Source: Alnus glutinosa
Taxonomy: Eukaryota; Streptophyta; Magnoliopsida; Fagales; Betulaceae
DNA length: 64,000 bases
NCBI RefSeq assembly: GCF_958979055.1
Contig: NC_084886.1
Coordinates: forward strand, 37,220,154-37,284,153
Reading direction: 5' to 3'
The notes under the pieces are model-generated. The model had not been told where the DNA came from. It ran no database searches and saw only the letters and a program-made list of their open reading frames with translations. This document shows positions 11,140-21,919 of the stretch, piece by piece; the stretch's first letter is position 1; each line of letters begins with the position of its first letter. Both the position numbers and the translations under genes were made by a program.

Positions 11140-11700
11140 CACTCCAAATCTTTATTTATTTATTTTTCTTTATAATTTTTTATTTAAGAATAAATTTATA
11201 GTTTGATAAATAATTGAAAAAAGTACATATACCTCTTCAAACTATCATCTCATTGTTAATATCCTACAAACTATCAATTGTATCAATGTCTCCGTTGACA
11301 AAAAATTTCTTCATAATTTTTTTTTTTTTAAAAAAAAAAATCTTAAAATTATATTAAAAAAATGAAAAGAATAAAACTAAGAAAAATAAAATAAAAAAGG
11401 AGCCACCCTCTTGGTTTTTCATTTTTTTTAGGCCGAATCACCCCCATTTTTTTTGTTTTATTTTAATTTTTGCTTTAATTTTTATTCTTTTTATTTAATT
11501 TATTTAGTTTTAGTTTTTTTTTTCAAATTTAGAAAGATATTTTTGTCTTATTAAAAAAATTATTTTCATTTTTGTTTTTTTGCTGACGTTGGAAGGGGCA
11601 CATTTTTTTGTAGTTTAGAAGAAATATTGACAGAATTGGTAGTTTAAGGGACATTGACAATTTGATGGTAGTTTTAGAGAATGACATATGTTATTTGTAC
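11140..11700. repeat. Dispersed AT-rich repeat, foldback-like
   Basis: Shares AGCCACCC, GGTTTTTCA and ACATTGACAATTTGATGG-type blocks with 3846-4440. The left part (ACTATCA blocks near 11240-11275) is complementary to the right part (TGGTAGTTT near 11636 and 11665), suggesting a foldback DNA element. Ends not resolved. Confidence 0.45.
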
Positions 11701-12153
11701 ACATTTTGTACAAAAATTGTATACACAATGCTTTTTGACAATGTTTTATTTTATTATTTTTTTTCAAAAAAAAAATGCCAAAAGACACTATGTGTACAAT
11801 TTGTATTCAAAATATGTGCAAATAACATACTCTTATATAGATATATATATATACTTTCCCCTAAATTATTAGAAAAAGGACCAGAATATTTTGTGTTATA
11901 AGTTTATTTTGAAGGGCCCATTTAACAAATTTCTCTATTTTAACAATCTAAAACTGTTTTATTTGCAACCGATGCTACTTACACGTGCCACCAAATTTGA
12001 CATGCGGCGAAGGGTTTATGATGCATGATTGCCACGTGTACGGTGTGGGGGGGGGGGATAAAGTTTAGTCTGTTCAACTCGTTGACAGTGAACGAAGGCC
12101 ACGCCATAATCAATCTCGCACACTCTGCGACCCTGCGAGTTAACTTGGGAATA

Positions 12154-14055
12154 ATGGAGGGGAAGACGAGGGAAGAGGTGGAGAAGAGCGGGATGATCGA
12201 CACGTGGTTGAGGAAGCACCGACTGATTTACACCGGAGCTACCAGACACCCTTTGATCCTCAGCATTCGAGATGGGACCGTTGATCTCTCCGCCTACAAA
12301 AGATGGCTGGTACTGAATACTCTTATAACATTTTTTTTTTTTTTCGTCTTCTATTTTTTGTTATAACATATTCTACCGTTTTCTTCCAATCATACTTTCA
12401 AATTAAATGGAAAAATTATTATGTTATTATTTATCACTTTTCTTCAGCATTTAGCATTTCAATATATATATTGATGTAACCAAATTTTAAGCATTTAATT
12501 CAAAAATAGTGTTTGAAATTGGAGAAATTCTATATGGCAGAGTATCTTAAAAATTCAAAAATCTTGAATCCTGGTAAAGCGCTGCATTGCCAGAGTAGGC
12601 ATGCACAACCCACCAAGTTTGTTAATCTCACAATATTTTTTTTTTTGTTGTTTTTGGATGAATTTCCTTGTTTTTATTTGATAATCCTAACATTGTAAAA
12701 TCATGAAAATCTTTGAAATATGTTCATTAATGTATGTTGGTCTAAAATTGGGTTTGGATTTATGGCAATGTGTTTAGTTTTGTTGTTCCTTTAATTAATT
12801 TGTTTTGATCTTATTATGATTTAGGTTAGAGGCTGACTTCGATTTTTTTTTTTTTTTTCGTCGTGCAGGGACAGGATTACATATTTGTTAGAGCGTTTGT
12901 CCCATTTGTAGCAATTGTATTGATTAAAGCTTGGAAGGAGTCCGATGATGCTGCGGATATGGAAGTCATGTTGAGTGGTATGGCATCTCTAAATGATGAG
13001 ATTGCGTGGTTTAAGAGTGAAGCTCCCAAGTGGGGTGTTCAACTGTCTGACATTGTCCCTCAGAAGGCAAATCAAGAATATTGCCGGTATCATCACTGTC
13101 TTGTACTATGCATATTGATTCTTTTGGTGAAATAGCCTCTACACATATTGATTTTAATTTGTTGGTGAGATGAACACCCAGGAGCCTCATGTGCCTTGAT
13201 ATAAATTGTTGGATTGGAGCTTAATCCAAAAGTTTAAGCCAAATAGTTTGGATGCAACAATGCTAAATTTCGTCACACATGAAGCTCCAATATGTTTTAA
13301 TTCCTTATGATATTAATGAATATCAATGGTCGTTACCATTTGCCATGTTATTTAGCATGTCCTGCCTCAACCATAGACTTTGTTGACTTAGTCCCGAGTC
13401 TTTCGGATTGCACAAGGCGAAGCTGATTCTCATGGTTAAGGTCCATTATATTACGTTAGATGAAGATGCCATCACTATTTTTATATGACGTTTGTACTTT
13501 ATTAATCATTTATAGTTTAAACAACCAATGGGATGATTCTAGAAGATGCTGGTACAAACTGGTTTCTGGAGAAAGGATTGATTTAGTTTTGCTCAAGTCT
13601 AAGTTGGACATCATTAACTTCAGATCCTGTAGGCCTTGGAAAACCATTCTGTAGGAAGTTTGGCATTTTTTTAGTTTTGCTTCTGGGTTCATTATATTGG
13701 TGCAGTTGGAACAATTACATGGTCTGCATGTTCTTACAGATTTCTGGAGAGTTTGATGAGCCCGGATGTCGAATATACTGTAGCTATCACGGCGTTTTGG
13801 GCCATTGAAGCCGTCTATCAAACAAGCTTTGCAGTTTGCCTGGAGGACGGCTCCAAGACCCCAGCAGAACTGAGGGAGACTTGCCAAAGATGGGGCAATG
13901 ATGGTTTTGGTCAGTACTGTAATTCTCTAAAGAAAATTGCTAATCGGCGTCTAGAGAAGGCATCCGATGATGTGCTCACGGCAGCTGAAGTAGCATTACT
14001 ACGTGTTTTGGAACATGAGGTTGATTTTTGGAATATGAGCCGCAGTGATGCCTGA
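12154..14055 (+). CDS. TENA_E: TENA_E-type thiamin-pyrimidine salvage hydrolase (3 exons)
   Basis: Exons 12154-12309, 12869-13086 and 13740-14055 join into 690 bases, 229 residues. Both introns follow GT-AG (ctg|gtact...gcag|ggacag and cg|gtatca...acag|atttct), and the joins restore KRWL-GQDYIF and [14 protein letters not shown]. The protein has the TenA/THI-4 haem-oxygenase-like fold: IDTWLRKH near the start, [32 protein letters not shown], and CQRWGNDGF near the end. Plant TENA_E proteins lack the catalytic cysteine of bacterial TenA and are reported to hydrolyse amino- and formylamino-pyrimidine breakdown products so that the thiamin pyrimidine can be reused. No transit peptide is evident, so a cytosolic location is likely. 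A second in-frame Met (MIDTW) lies 13 residues downstream and could be an alternative start. It appears complete. Confidence 0.93.
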
Positions 14056-14149
14056 TCAGCCTTAGCTTCAGAAATCTCAAATGATATGAGCTGGTGAGCT
14101 TGTTGTTGTTGTTTGTTATGGTATGTACTAACTATACTACTATACCTAT

Positions 14150-14291
14150 GGGGAGTGATCCTTACACTCACAATGCACAACAATGACACAACACCAAGGC
14201 ACAATGGAGTGGGACCCATGTGTGGGTCCCACTCCATTGTGTCTTGGTGTTGTGTCATTGTTGTGTAGTGTGAGTGTTTTAATCATTTCTC
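14150..14291. mobile_element. MULE-type MITE with 55-bp hairpin arms
   Basis: 142-bp element flanked by the 10-base direct repeat CTATACCTAT (14140-14149 and 14292-14301), a target duplication of Mutator-like size. Arms 14164-14218 and 14223-14277 pair over 55 bases with only a few mismatches around a 4-base loop; the ends are GGGGAGTGATC and the imperfect complement GATTTCTCC-like end. It lies 94 bases beyond the TENA_E stop, probably in or next to its 3' UTR. No coding capacity. The hairpin could also be processed like a small-RNA precursor if transcribed. Confidence 0.85.
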
Positions 14292-14301
14292 CTATACCTA
14301 T

Positions 14302-14960
14302 ATTGCAGTGAGTAAGATGCATAGAAGCTATAATGATAGTCAAATTCTCCAGTAAGACTGATGCATCTAACTCGTTGTAATAAGTATGCCCTCAAATCTT
14401 TTGTTATATAGGATATATAAGAACATGTATATTGTGGTGGTTCTTCATTTTTTCAATTTTTCCTTTTTCATTTTTTCATTAATGTAAGGGATATTGGGTA
14501 TTCAGTTAGGTGCCTTTGGCCTTGTTAGAAGGTTAGTTGCACTAGAGTTAGTGGGCTGGGTTGTTAATAGTTAGTGGGTAGTTACAACTGAGAAGTTGTA
14601 TATAACCCAAGCCCACGAGTGAATCAGTATCAAATTTGTCCATGTGTAAACAGTTTCAATGGAGTTTAGGCTTTTTTTGAATAAAGCTTGGAGATTCTGG
14701 ACCTCTTGAAGTGCCCAGACTTGTGTTTCTTGTTAATCAAGTCTCTATCTTTCTCTATCTTCTATATTCAGTATTCAATATTACAAAATTAAGAAAAACA
14801 TTACAGGAGTGGTGCATAGGCAGTAGTAATATATACTGGACAGATACATGTTCATGCTGCTTATAAGCTAGTAGCATATAGAGTAGCAGGGTGTATGTAA
14901 TTATGCTTCAAATATGGTTTAACGTGGTTTCTTCAGGCTTCAAAAGTGGTTTTTATGTGC
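14302..14960. other. Intergenic between convergent TENA_E and bZIP genes
   Basis: Holds the 3' flanks of both genes; no further gene recognised. The region 14470-14780 includes AGTTAGTGGG repeats and TATATAACCC-type sequence, possibly an old LTR remnant. Confidence 0.4.
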
Positions 14961-15416
14961 TTAGTTTTGTAAGTTTTGTGACATTAACCTGAATTGTGCA
15001 GTATTTTGTTGATACTTTCCAGCAGATGCTATGACAAGCTGCATCGGATTGACCATAGGCTCCAGAGTCTTCCTCGGTGCATTTGCCGAGAGCCCAAGAA
15101 TATTTTGTATAAGCGAGTGCAAGCAGCTCAAACGCTGAGCCAAGCTCATCTTTTCAGCTCTCAAAACGTTGTTCTCCGACTCGTTGGCATGCCATCCTTT
15201 CTCTCTTTCAGAGCAGAGTCGGTTATTGTTCTCAAGCTCTCTCAACAGCCTGCCCTTTTCGTTGGCCAAGTCTTCCACCATCTTCTGCTTCTTCATTCGC
15301 GACCGCCTTGCCGACTCTCTATTCGACACCATTCTCTTCCTTTTCTTCTCATCCATTGATGCGCACTTCGCATCAATTTCAGACCCCAAGCTCGTCACTG
15401 CTTGTGTGGTTGACAT
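14961..15416 (-). CDS. bZIP transcription factor, group S1-like
   Basis: Intronless 151-residue protein. The basic region (about 24-46, KKRKRMVSNRESARRSRMKK) has the invariant N-x7-R as N32 and R40. The zipper has leucines at 50, 57, 85, 92 and 99, with polar residues at several heptad positions between. Small size, no intron, zipper next to the C-terminus and a leader with conserved upstream ORFs fit the S1 group (Arabidopsis bZIP1, 2, 11, 44, 53), which act as nuclear regulators of sugar, amino-acid and stress responses and dimerise with group C bZIPs. Translation is likely repressed by sucrose through the upstream ORF at 15471-15548. Which S1 member it is cannot be fixed by eye. Confidence 0.92.
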   Translation of the reverse strand: MSTTQAVTSLGSEIDAKCASMDEKKRKRMVSNRESARRSRMKKQKMVEDLANEKGRLLRELENNNRLCSEREKGWHANESENNVLRAEKMSLAQRLSCLHSLIQNILGLSANAPRKTLEPMVNPMQLVIASAGKYQQNTAQFRLMSQNLQN

Positions 15417-15470
15417 CTTTTCCTCTCCACAAAGTTTAGCTTAAAGAAAAGAGAGAAATATGAAGCTTGT

Positions 15471-15548
15471 TCAAGAAAACACGTAGAGCCAATATAGTAA
15501 AAGGACTGACACAGAATGGTAGAGAAGGACATGAGGAGTGAAGTTCAT
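15471..15548 (-). CDS. Upstream ORF, sucrose-control (SC) peptide
   Basis: 25-codon ORF in the bZIP leader, ATG at 15548, stop TGA at 15471, 54 bases before the bZIP ATG. Its C-terminus, SVSVLLLYWLYVFS followed by stop, closely resembles the conserved C-terminus of the SC-uORF of S1 bZIP mRNAs (pattern S-x-S-V-x-x-L-Y-W-x-Y-V-F-S). In Arabidopsis bZIP11 this peptide stalls ribosomes when sucrose is high and lowers translation of the main ORF. It is in the same frame as the bZIP but separated from it by its own stop. Confidence 0.85.
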   Translation of the reverse strand: MNFTPHVLLYHSVSVLLLYWLYVFS

Positions 15549-15563
15549 ATCACAATTGTATCT

Positions 15564-15632
15564 CTACAGATAAATCGCAAAAACCACAGAAAACATGACC
15601 AAATTGACGGAAAACTTGGAATATTGAAGCAT
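15564..15632 (-). CDS. First upstream ORF in bZIP leader
   Basis: 22-residue ORF (ATG at 15632, stop TAG at 15564) ending MFSVVFAIYL. It lies 15 bases upstream of the SC-like uORF and in the same frame. The FSVVF segment recalls the SC peptide core, so the two may be a partial duplication, but this is only a resemblance. Arabidopsis bZIP11 also has several uORFs. Confidence 0.55.
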   Translation of the reverse strand: MLQYSKFSVNLVMFSVVFAIYL

Positions 15633-15705
15633 AGAGAATTGGAAAGAGTGAATAATAGAAGAGAGCCCAGAGAGGGTGGAAGATTTGAAGGCTGAGGGAA
15701 TGGGG

Positions 15706-15713
15706 TATTTATA
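15706..15713 (-). promoter_or_regulatory. TATA box for bZIP gene
   Basis: TATAAATA on the minus strand, about 75 bases upstream of the first uORF and 290 bases upstream of the bZIP ATG. It predicts a leader of about 260 bases that contains both uORFs. Confidence 0.7.
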
Positions 15714-15719
15714 ACAACA

Positions 15720-16025
15720 GGGGAGTTGATCTCTTAACTCTTATCTCTAAATTATTCTGGATTTATGTGAATTAAAATGAAAAGTGGAGGGAATATTTGC
15801 TGGAAAAGCGTGAGAAATTAGTTTTACAGTTGTGTTGCGTGATAGTTATGGAAGTTTATTAGTAGTATTGTTTCTGAAATATCCTTATATTTCTTCTTTT
15901 TTGTTGGAGATTAGATTGATAATAACAGGTTGTGTTTTAAGTACAACTGTGCGTTTGCTATTTCTTCCCCAAAAATCTAATATAGTCACTCTATCTACAC
16001 TAAATTTTGGATAATATTTGAGAAT

Positions 16026-16056
<31 letters not shown>

Positions 16057-17000
16057 CAGTTGTTTATTTAAAGATTTGCAATATATATGTGGAAACAAAT
16101 TGATTTTGTTACCTTTTTTTTATCCTTCATTCACGCCGCATTAGCCATAGAAAACTTCAATTTATACAATATTATTGTCTTATTTTAAGTAAAGTAGATC
16201 TTACTTCAAAATTATCATCTTGCCGTCCAAAGGGTCGAGAATAATTTTGATACGTCAATTTTTTATTTATTTTTTTTTTTTTTTGGGGGGGGGGGCTTTT
16301 TGAAATTGGACTTTGTACTTGGACCAACCAAATTTCTTATTTTCGAAAGGTGCCAAAATATGGGTATAATAATATAAAACATGTAATTGTGTGTGATTGA
16401 GGGGTGGACAGGTTATATTCCTCCGATTCATATTCTTTGTGGCACTACAAATAAATTTGTCGTTAGGATAAGGCAGCAGCCTACTTGCTTGTATTTTAGA
16501 GTGGGTTTATCATTATCCACTTCTATATGGCAATACAGGAGAATCAAATAATATAAATAGACTTTAACTATAATTAGGTAATAGTCGACTAGGTGATAGA
16601 TTTTAACTATAGTTAGGTCACAGTCTTTGACTATAATTTAAATTATTGAACTTCTAATATACTCTAACACAAATATTCACAGAAATCTAAAATATTTCTC
16701 TCATGAACGAAATTTCAGGTGGCTTTTAAGGTAACTGTGATCTCAAGAGTAGCTTGTCATTAATTGTTTTTGTAAAGGGCAATGTTTCGGATGCAGGGCA
16801 TCAGTATCTTGTCATTGTGGGACTTACTAATTAAAAACCATTTAATAAGACTCAAAATCCACGATTCTATCTATAAAATTAAATAAATAAATAAATAAAC
16901 CCCACGATTCTTCAGTGAATTATTTACTTTATAAGAAATACTTGCATCCATATCATGAAGATGAAGAAGTGGAAAAGTTAAAAAAAAAAAAATACAGCAT
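15720..17000. other. Intergenic AT-rich spacer
   Basis: No gene recognised. Includes poly-T runs (16032-16058) and a T15 run directly joined to a G11 run (16270-16295). The motif ACTATA(A/G)TTAGGT is repeated near 16565 and 16605. Confidence 0.5.
16981..16992 (-). terminator. Pol III terminator of tRNA-His
   Basis: An A-run on the plus strand, giving poly-T on the transcribed minus strand, begins about 10 bases past the tRNA 3' end. Confidence 0.7.
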
Positions 17001-17002
17001 TT

Positions 17003-17073
17003 GTGGCTGCTGGGATTCGAGCCCAGGTCTCCACGGCCACAACGTGGAATTCTTACCACTAAACTACAGCCAC
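17003..17073 (-). tRNA. tRNA-His(GTG): tRNA-His (anticodon GTG)
   Basis: Read on the minus strand it folds into a full cloverleaf: acceptor stem GTGGCTG with CAGCCAC, anticodon stem CCACG/CGTGG around the loop TTGTGGC (anticodon GTG), and T arm CTGGG-CTCGAAT-CCCAG. No CCA is encoded, as expected for a nuclear gene. A run of T residues about 20 bases downstream on the minus strand gives the RNA polymerase III terminator. The extra 5' G of tRNA-His would be added after transcription. Confidence 0.95.
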
Positions 17074-17382
17074 ACATATGTGTAACAGAACTCGCTTATT
17101 AAATATACCTTGAAATAACTAATTCAAGGCTTCAAAAGGGCCCTTGCTGATTCATTCAAGAATCGTGTGGATATATAGCTGCAATTAATCCTTAACTTTG
17201 TTATATATAATGATAACAGAAAGGAACACAATTTCTACTCCAAGAAATACATAATAAAACACTGATTTTGCTGCCCTCTTAAGGAAAAACCAAAACCTTA
17301 AACCACAAGCTATGGATTCTTTCTTTTATTAAGATGAAGACACAGAAAAACAGAGGACTAGCTCCTATGCATGCTTACTGTC

Positions 17383-19535
17383 TTACATATCACTCTTAAG
17401 AGAAACTGTTGCATTATACTCAGCAGAGACATCCCAGATTCTTTCTCCACCGAAATTGAGGGAGTATTTGGGCTGTTTATTTGGGGAGAAAACTCCAAAG
17501 TGTTTCTCCAACTCTGGCTGTTTCTGATTCTCATCAAACATGGCAAACAGGTAAGTCTCTATAGCTCTGCCAGGCCTCTTGGGGGTGCCCCCTTTGACAT
17601 GCCGGATCAAATTGGAGTAATAAGAACGTGCGTTATCGACGGAGGTAGCAAACCCGCCGGCCGATGGCCATCCACTCTCTGACACAACAACCTCCAGAGA
17701 AGCCCCTCCGGCCCTCTCAAGAGCTGAGAACAACGCATCCATCATGGCATCAAAAAGGTTTTGGTATCCCCGCGAACCATCCCATACAACAACCGACGGG
17801 GAAGTAAACAGAGCATACGGAAGAGATATGTCGCGCGGATTCCCTGCGTAGCTGAAATATGTGTACACGTTGGCTAGCAAGGGTGCCTTGGCATACACAA
17901 GGAAGCCGATGATGGGGTCTAAATATGCCCTGACATCTCCCCGGAAAGCTCCCTGCGACGGCGGGTAGGAGTTTCCGATCAGGGTCATGTCAATGGCAGT
18001 TGAAACCTTGATATGGTCGTGAAGGCCGGCGGATCTGATAGCGTTGAAAACGTTTTGCATGGCAGGGAGAACAAAGTGAGCCAGCGAAGCTGTGCCTCCA
18101 TTGACAGGACTTACTTCGTTTCCAACTGCAATGTATCGAAATCTGACGCTAGGCCAGAAGCTCAGCACGTTTCTTTGTACCCATGAATTTGCGTCGGAAG
18201 GGTTGGAGGCGAGTTTCTGAAGGTCAGAGTTTGGAACGCCTAGCATGAGTTCAATGTTGGAGCCTTTAAGAGCTTGCAGAGCTGCTTCATTCGGATCATA
18301 GATTCTCATTCGCTTGATGTTGTTCGATCTGTAGAGAGATGTAACTTCTGAAGCTGATGGGAGATTGTTGCCCAGCATTCCATAACAAACGCCAATCGAT
18401 TGTCCACCTGCGTTCGTTCCAAAATTCTAGTGTTTATAGTACGTATTTGAACTTTGGTGAGAGACAGTAGAAGCGATAAAAGTTCGAAGGCTTAAAAATG
18501 AAGTTTTTTCTAAATAATATTATGGGATGATATATAGTTGGTGCAATTTTACCGCTCATTTAAATTTTTTCTATAAATTTTATCAAAAATTTTAAAATAT
18601 TTCTGCTAATTTTTTTTTTTAAAAAAATAATATATATGTGTTCAAAATTTTAAAGATTCATATATAGGTATTTTTACAAATTTCGTTAAATCTGATTAAC
18701 TCTTAAATCCTTTCAATTTTTTTTCCTTTTTTCCTTAAAAAAATTAGAGGTATTTTAGGAATTTTGACGCTCATTTGTTGGGATTTAACGAAATATTATA
18801 ACGGATTGGTGAAATTCAAAGAATTGAAAGATTGATACACTAAATTAATATTTTTTTAAAGTGTATGGGTATGATTGCAAAAGTGATAAAAGATCAAAGG
18901 TGATAAGTGAAGTTTTCCTTAATTATTTTCAACATTTCTTATATATATACATAATTAGCTTGTACATAGGCTGCCATTGCAACCGTTAAAACAGCCTTTG
19001 AGGCAACAGTAAAACAGCGAGCATAATTAACGTAAGGGATAACTTTACAAAAGAGTATCGAATTATACGCCGTTTTGATATAAGGGTACTAAACTAGCAA
19101 ACGTCTCAAAGTGGAGTATCCAAGTTTCCAAACGTCTCACTTAAGAGTACTCAATTAGAATTTGCTGTTAAATCCTACAAAAAATCACAAAATACCTTGT
19201 GTTTATTTAAAAAAAATTATAAAAATTTTCAAAGATTCAAACATGGGTATTTTTGCAAATTCCGTTAAATTCTGAACAACACCTTGATCCTTGCATTTTT
19301 TTTTTTGTTTCTATTTTTTCCTAAAAAAAATAGGGATATTTTGGGTACTCCATTAGGATTTAACAACAAATCTTAACGAAGTATCCTTAAGTTAAACGTT
19401 TGGAAACTTGGATACTTCAGTTTGAAACGTTTGATAGTTCAATACCCTTATCTCAAAACGGTGTACAATTTGATACATTTTTGTGAAGTTATCCCTTAAC
19501 ATAAACAAAGTTGCAATTAAAGAGAGACAAAGCTA

Positions 19536-19577
<42 letters not shown>

Positions 19578-19669
19578 CCTGTTGTGCCAAGGTTTGCCGC
19601 TAAGAGTCCCAGAAGTAGCACGATAGCAGCCATTAAGGATCTGTTGCTTGTTTTCAAGAAGGTAGCCAT
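17383..19669 (-). CDS. Glucan endo-1,3-beta-glucosidase (GH17), 2 exons
   Basis: Exon 1 (19669-19579) encodes a signal peptide (MATFLKTSN start, then a leucine/alanine-rich core). Exon 2 (18407-17383) begins at a gcag|gtgg acceptor and restores [18 protein letters not shown], the classic mature start of GH17 enzymes. Total 371 residues. The acid/base glutamate is in AVGNEVSP (about residue 128), the nucleophile in SESGWPSAG (about 274); FDENQK precedes the C-terminal part. A late NATV site is a possible N-glycosylation or vacuolar-propeptide signal. GH17 endoglucanases hydrolyse beta-1,3-glucans (callose, fungal walls); this short form without an X8 or GPI domain fits the PR-2 type. An intron after the signal peptide is typical. 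The 1171-bp intron is mostly MITE sequence. No disabling changes seen. Confidence 0.93.
18455..18930. repeat. MITE relic in GH17 intron (copy 1)
   Basis: Ends in AGTGAAGTTTTCCTTAA (about 18908-18924) and contains TTTCGTTAAAT and GATTTAACGAA blocks shared with the elements at 19033-19498 and 20024-20430. A second end-like segment (GATAAAAGTTCGAAGG...GAAGTTTTTTCTAA) at 18475-18515 suggests overlapping copies. Confidence 0.5.
19033..19498. mobile_element. Long-TIR MITE in GH17 intron (copy 2)
   Basis: About 466 bases with terminal inverted repeats of roughly 110 bases: the left end TAAGGGATAACTTTACAAAA pairs with the right end TTTTTGTGAAGTTATCCCTTA. Flanking bases are consistent with a TA target duplication (Mariner/Stowaway-like), which is too short to prove. 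No coding capacity. Confidence 0.7.
19538..19573. repeat. (GA)n microsatellite next to splice donor
   Basis: About 18 GA units on the plus strand. In the GH17 transcript it is a (CU)n tract starting a few bases after the exon 1 donor (CAG|GTCTCC). Confidence 0.9.
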
Positions 19670-19734
19670 GCATAGAGAAGAAAAGCACAAAACTTTGAAG
19701 CTTTCTATATTTTTCTCACCTCCATTTCTGCTCC

Positions 19735-19742
19735 TTATATAG
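19735..19742 (-). promoter_or_regulatory. TATA box for GH17 gene
   Basis: CTATATAA on the minus strand, 66 bases upstream of the ATG at 19669, implying a leader of about 35-40 bases. Confidence 0.7.
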
Positions 19743-20023
19743 ACGTAGATCGAGCTTATAGTTGTCTAACTTCATGGCCGTCTATGTTTACCAATTCGTA
19801 CTTTTTCGAATTAGATGATGATAAGACGTCGACGGCTCCTTGGTGGGCACTGGGCAATAATAATATTAGGCTGCTTTCCTTTTTCTTGCTCCACTAAATG
19901 ATTAAGATCACTTTTCAGTAGCAAATTGAATATGCCCACGTATATAGTGATTCCGCGGCATGCAGCCGTACATTATCTATGAAACCAAACTATATATATA
20001 TATATATATATATTTCTAATTTT

Positions 20024-20430
20024 AAGGAAAACTTCACTTAGCCGTTCGATTTGATTTGAAGTTTATTACTTTTACGATCTCTCTTTTAAGATGATAGTCT
20101 TGCATATATTTGTGATCTCACCTCTCCCGTTAGGCCAAGTTTGAGATTAAATCAGATAATCACAAGATAAAATGACCCTTATACACGGGTAAACTTTATA
20201 AAATTACCATTAAATTACAATTAGCTTTTTTAAAAAAATAAATAAGGGTCTTTCAGAAAATTTTTTACCCTTCCGTTAGGATTTAACAGGAAATCCTGAC
20301 TTAAGGGTGAAATTGAAATTTTTTTAAAAGTTCGATACACTAAATTAATAGTTTTTAAACTTTGAAAAGGAAGAAATTGTAAAAGTGATGAAAGTTTAAA
20401 TGAATTAATCGAAATTTTTTCTAAATTCTA
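20024..20430. repeat. MITE relic upstream of GH17 (copy 3)
   Basis: Begins AAGGAAAACTTCACTTA and ends with ATACACTAAATTAAT...AAAGTGATGAAAG, segments shared with the intron copy at 18455-18930. A (TA)n tract (19991-20014) lies just outside. Confidence 0.5.
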
Positions 20431-21480
20431 TAATAATGCTATGTGCGAGACTGTTATCTTGTTCTATCTCCAAAAAGGTGTTTTGTTTTTAAAATCAAGT
20501 CTTGAATCCCAAATCTATTTTATATTGTTACGTGACAACCCATCTAATGATTTTGTTAATTTATGATTTTTGGAGTTTGTATTATAAATGCTTTTGGCTT
20601 CATCTCAATGACGCCGGCCACATGCAGGCGGCTTGACTGTAGCAATGGAGTTGATTAATTGAACATGTGAAAGTGATATGGTCGTTAAAGCAAGTTCGAT
20701 AATTGTATAGAAGGGCAGACCAAAGACCTGCAATCATATCGCCAAAGCGTTAGTGGAAGGACACCTAATTAAAACAACTGAAATGGAAGAAAAGTCACAG
20801 CATCAAGATAAGTGGGCCTTTTACTTATTTTTCTTTTTGGTATTTTCTTTCTCTCCTCAACATATATTGAGGGCAACTCTAATTTTATATATATATATAT
20901 AATAGGATCTTGTATGTGATAAAATTATGAAGAACAGGCCAAATTTCCATTTTGATATCTATTTCTTTCTTTCCAAGTTTTTCCTTGCGTTCTATAGTTC
21001 TAATATTTGTCCCTTTTCATAATCATCATTTTTTCCATCTGTTTTACGACTTTGGGATATATAGTAACCCCAATAACTTCCAGGTTATACATCAGTATTA
21101 TATATACAATATCTAATAGCTTTTACATCAAAATTCATTCTGCTGTCATTATTATGATAATTTCTTCTGGTGATGATATATATATATATATAAGGATAAT
21201 GTAAAAGCTTCTGCTAGACAACAGCTTAGGTCATTTGATTAAGCCTTGATCTAAATTAACAATCTACTATACTATAGAAAGTTATGTTAGAACATAAAAT
21301 ATATAAGAATACACAACAGAAAAATTTTAAACATACTTTCAAACATATTTGTTCAAACCTGATCATGATTTGAAGAAGAAAACCTTAATATAAAATATTT
21401 TGAAATTTCTTCTAACCTATGCCTTTATTCCTATATTGTGTATATATATTTATATAGGTTCTTTATTTAGCCATGCTAGG
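20431..21480. other. Intergenic, no gene recognised
   Basis: AT-rich; TA repeats near 20885-20902 and 21175-21192. ORFs are short and unsupported. It ends with CTAGG, the target site of the Copia element. Confidence 0.5.
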
Positions 21481-21776
21481 CATTAGAGATAAAGATTCAA
21501 TTCAAGTTCATATGAGTGCAGCCACGTTCAAGTTCAATGCTGAGATATAACAATATTTATCTTTATCTTATAGTTTCTGAGATCATATTTATCTTGTAGT
21601 TATCTTGTCTTCAATATTCAATCTGTAAATATTAAATTAGATACATATCTTCTCTTTGGTATTCCAACCGTAAAGATGAGATTAGATACACTTTCAAATT
21701 GTACAAAAATTCTATATGTTGAACATCCATTTGTGTGTTTAGGTATTCAAACCTCAAGCACTCACACAATCTTTCA
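21481..21776 (+). repeat. 5' LTR of Copia element
   Basis: 296 bases, aligned along its length with 31150-31445 (shared GAGATAAAGATTCAA and GATACACTTTCAAATTGTAC). Ends in CA immediately before the primer site. Confidence 0.9.
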
Positions 21777-21788
21777 TGGTATCAAAAC
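21777..21788 (+). other. Primer-binding site
   Basis: TGGTATCAAAAC, a slightly mutated tRNA-Met primer site directly after the 5' LTR. Confidence 0.85.
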
Positions 21789-21919
21789 TCCTCTAAACGC
21801 TCACGCTTATTTGATCCTATAGCTTCTTCTTGTAGTGTGTCTGCTGCTTAACGGTAAATAATCGTGCCCACTAGCACATCTCCCTGCCTCCTTCGATAAG
21901 AAAGAGATTGTCATTAATC

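Noticed and set aside
13510-13887. 125-codon ORF antisense to TENA_E exon 3
   Set aside because: Shadow of the real exon, crossing a clear splice acceptor.
14994-15359. 121-codon ORF antisense to the bZIP gene
   Set aside because: Shadow frame of a well-supported bZIP coding sequence.
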